A stretch of DNA of 6,795 nt from assembly GCA_030595525.1 (NCBI GenBank), contig JAUVDD010000091.1:1-6795 (forward strand), read 5' to 3'. This DNA is from Puniceicoccales bacterium (GTDB lineage: Bacteria; Verrucomicrobiota; Verrucomicrobiia; Opitutales; Oceanipulchritudinaceae). The translations under genes were made by a program, and so were the position numbers. The notes below the pieces were generated by a model. That model made no database searches and was not told where the DNA came from. It worked only from the letters and a program-made list of their open reading frames with translations. Below, one piece after another: positions 6,789 through 6,795 of this stretch (position 1 is the first letter of the stretch; each line of letters begins with the position of its first letter).

Positions 6789-6795
6789 TGGCACC
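6789..6795 (+). promoter_or_regulatory. Putative sigma-54 promoter, -24 element (cut by window edge)
   Basis: TGGCACC, preceded by C, matches the conserved half of the sigma-54 consensus yTGGCACrnnnnTTGCw except for the final purine. The -12 half lies beyond the edge: the GC should fall at 6802-6803 and the TT at 6800-6801. A six-base match alone could be chance. The paired dyads 95-118 bp upstream and the neighbouring sigma-54 activator gene raise its credibility. It would drive an unseen plus-strand gene. Confidence 0.5.

Noticed and set aside
1..6795. Mobile elements, CRISPR arrays, tRNA or rRNA genes
   Set aside because: No transposase or integrase, spaced direct repeats, or RNA-gene signatures were recognised; nearly all of the window is occupied by ordinary coding genes.

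Overview
The window holds two divergently oriented gene groups separated by a 58-bp intergenic gap, followed by a non-coding stretch that looks like a sigma-54-dependent control region. It suggests a Gram-negative bacterium of moderate GC content: there is a lipobox-type substrate-binding lipoprotein, a membrane histidine kinase and an NtrC-type sigma-54 activator. Most starts lack a recognisable Shine-Dalgarno. A marine Verrucomicrobiota/Opitutales-like host would fit, but nothing in the window proves a phylum, so this is a low-confidence inference.

Minus strand, positions 1-2963: oppA, oppB and oppC of an oligopeptide/dipeptide ABC importer, transcribed right to left. OppA is a complete peptide-binding lipoprotein and OppB a complete permease. 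OppC is cut by the left edge after 123 residues. The oppB stop and oppC start share one base. ATPase genes (oppD/oppF), if linked, would lie beyond the left edge.

Plus strand, positions 3022-6655: a compact, probably co-transcribed group of three. A PHP-family metal-dependent phosphoesterase (HisJ-like) is followed by an NtrC-type response regulator (REC, AAA+, Fis-type HTH) and a membrane histidine kinase with two transmembrane helices and almost no periplasmic loop. Kinase and regulator form an evident cognate pair.

Positions 6656-6795 contain no gene. They carry two tandem 16-bp dyads, GTCCCATTTTTGGGAC and GTCCCGATAATGGGAC, with centres 23 bp apart. A large AT-rich imperfect inverted repeat follows, and at the extreme right edge there is CTGGCACC, a good match to the -24 element of a sigma-54 promoter. 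The dyads lie about 95-118 bp upstream of this element, the usual placement for enhancer sites of a bacterial enhancer-binding protein. The most interesting reading is that the adjacent regulator binds the dyads and drives an unseen gene just right of the window. The regulator has GAFTDA where the family consensus is GAFTGA, in the loop that contacts sigma-54.
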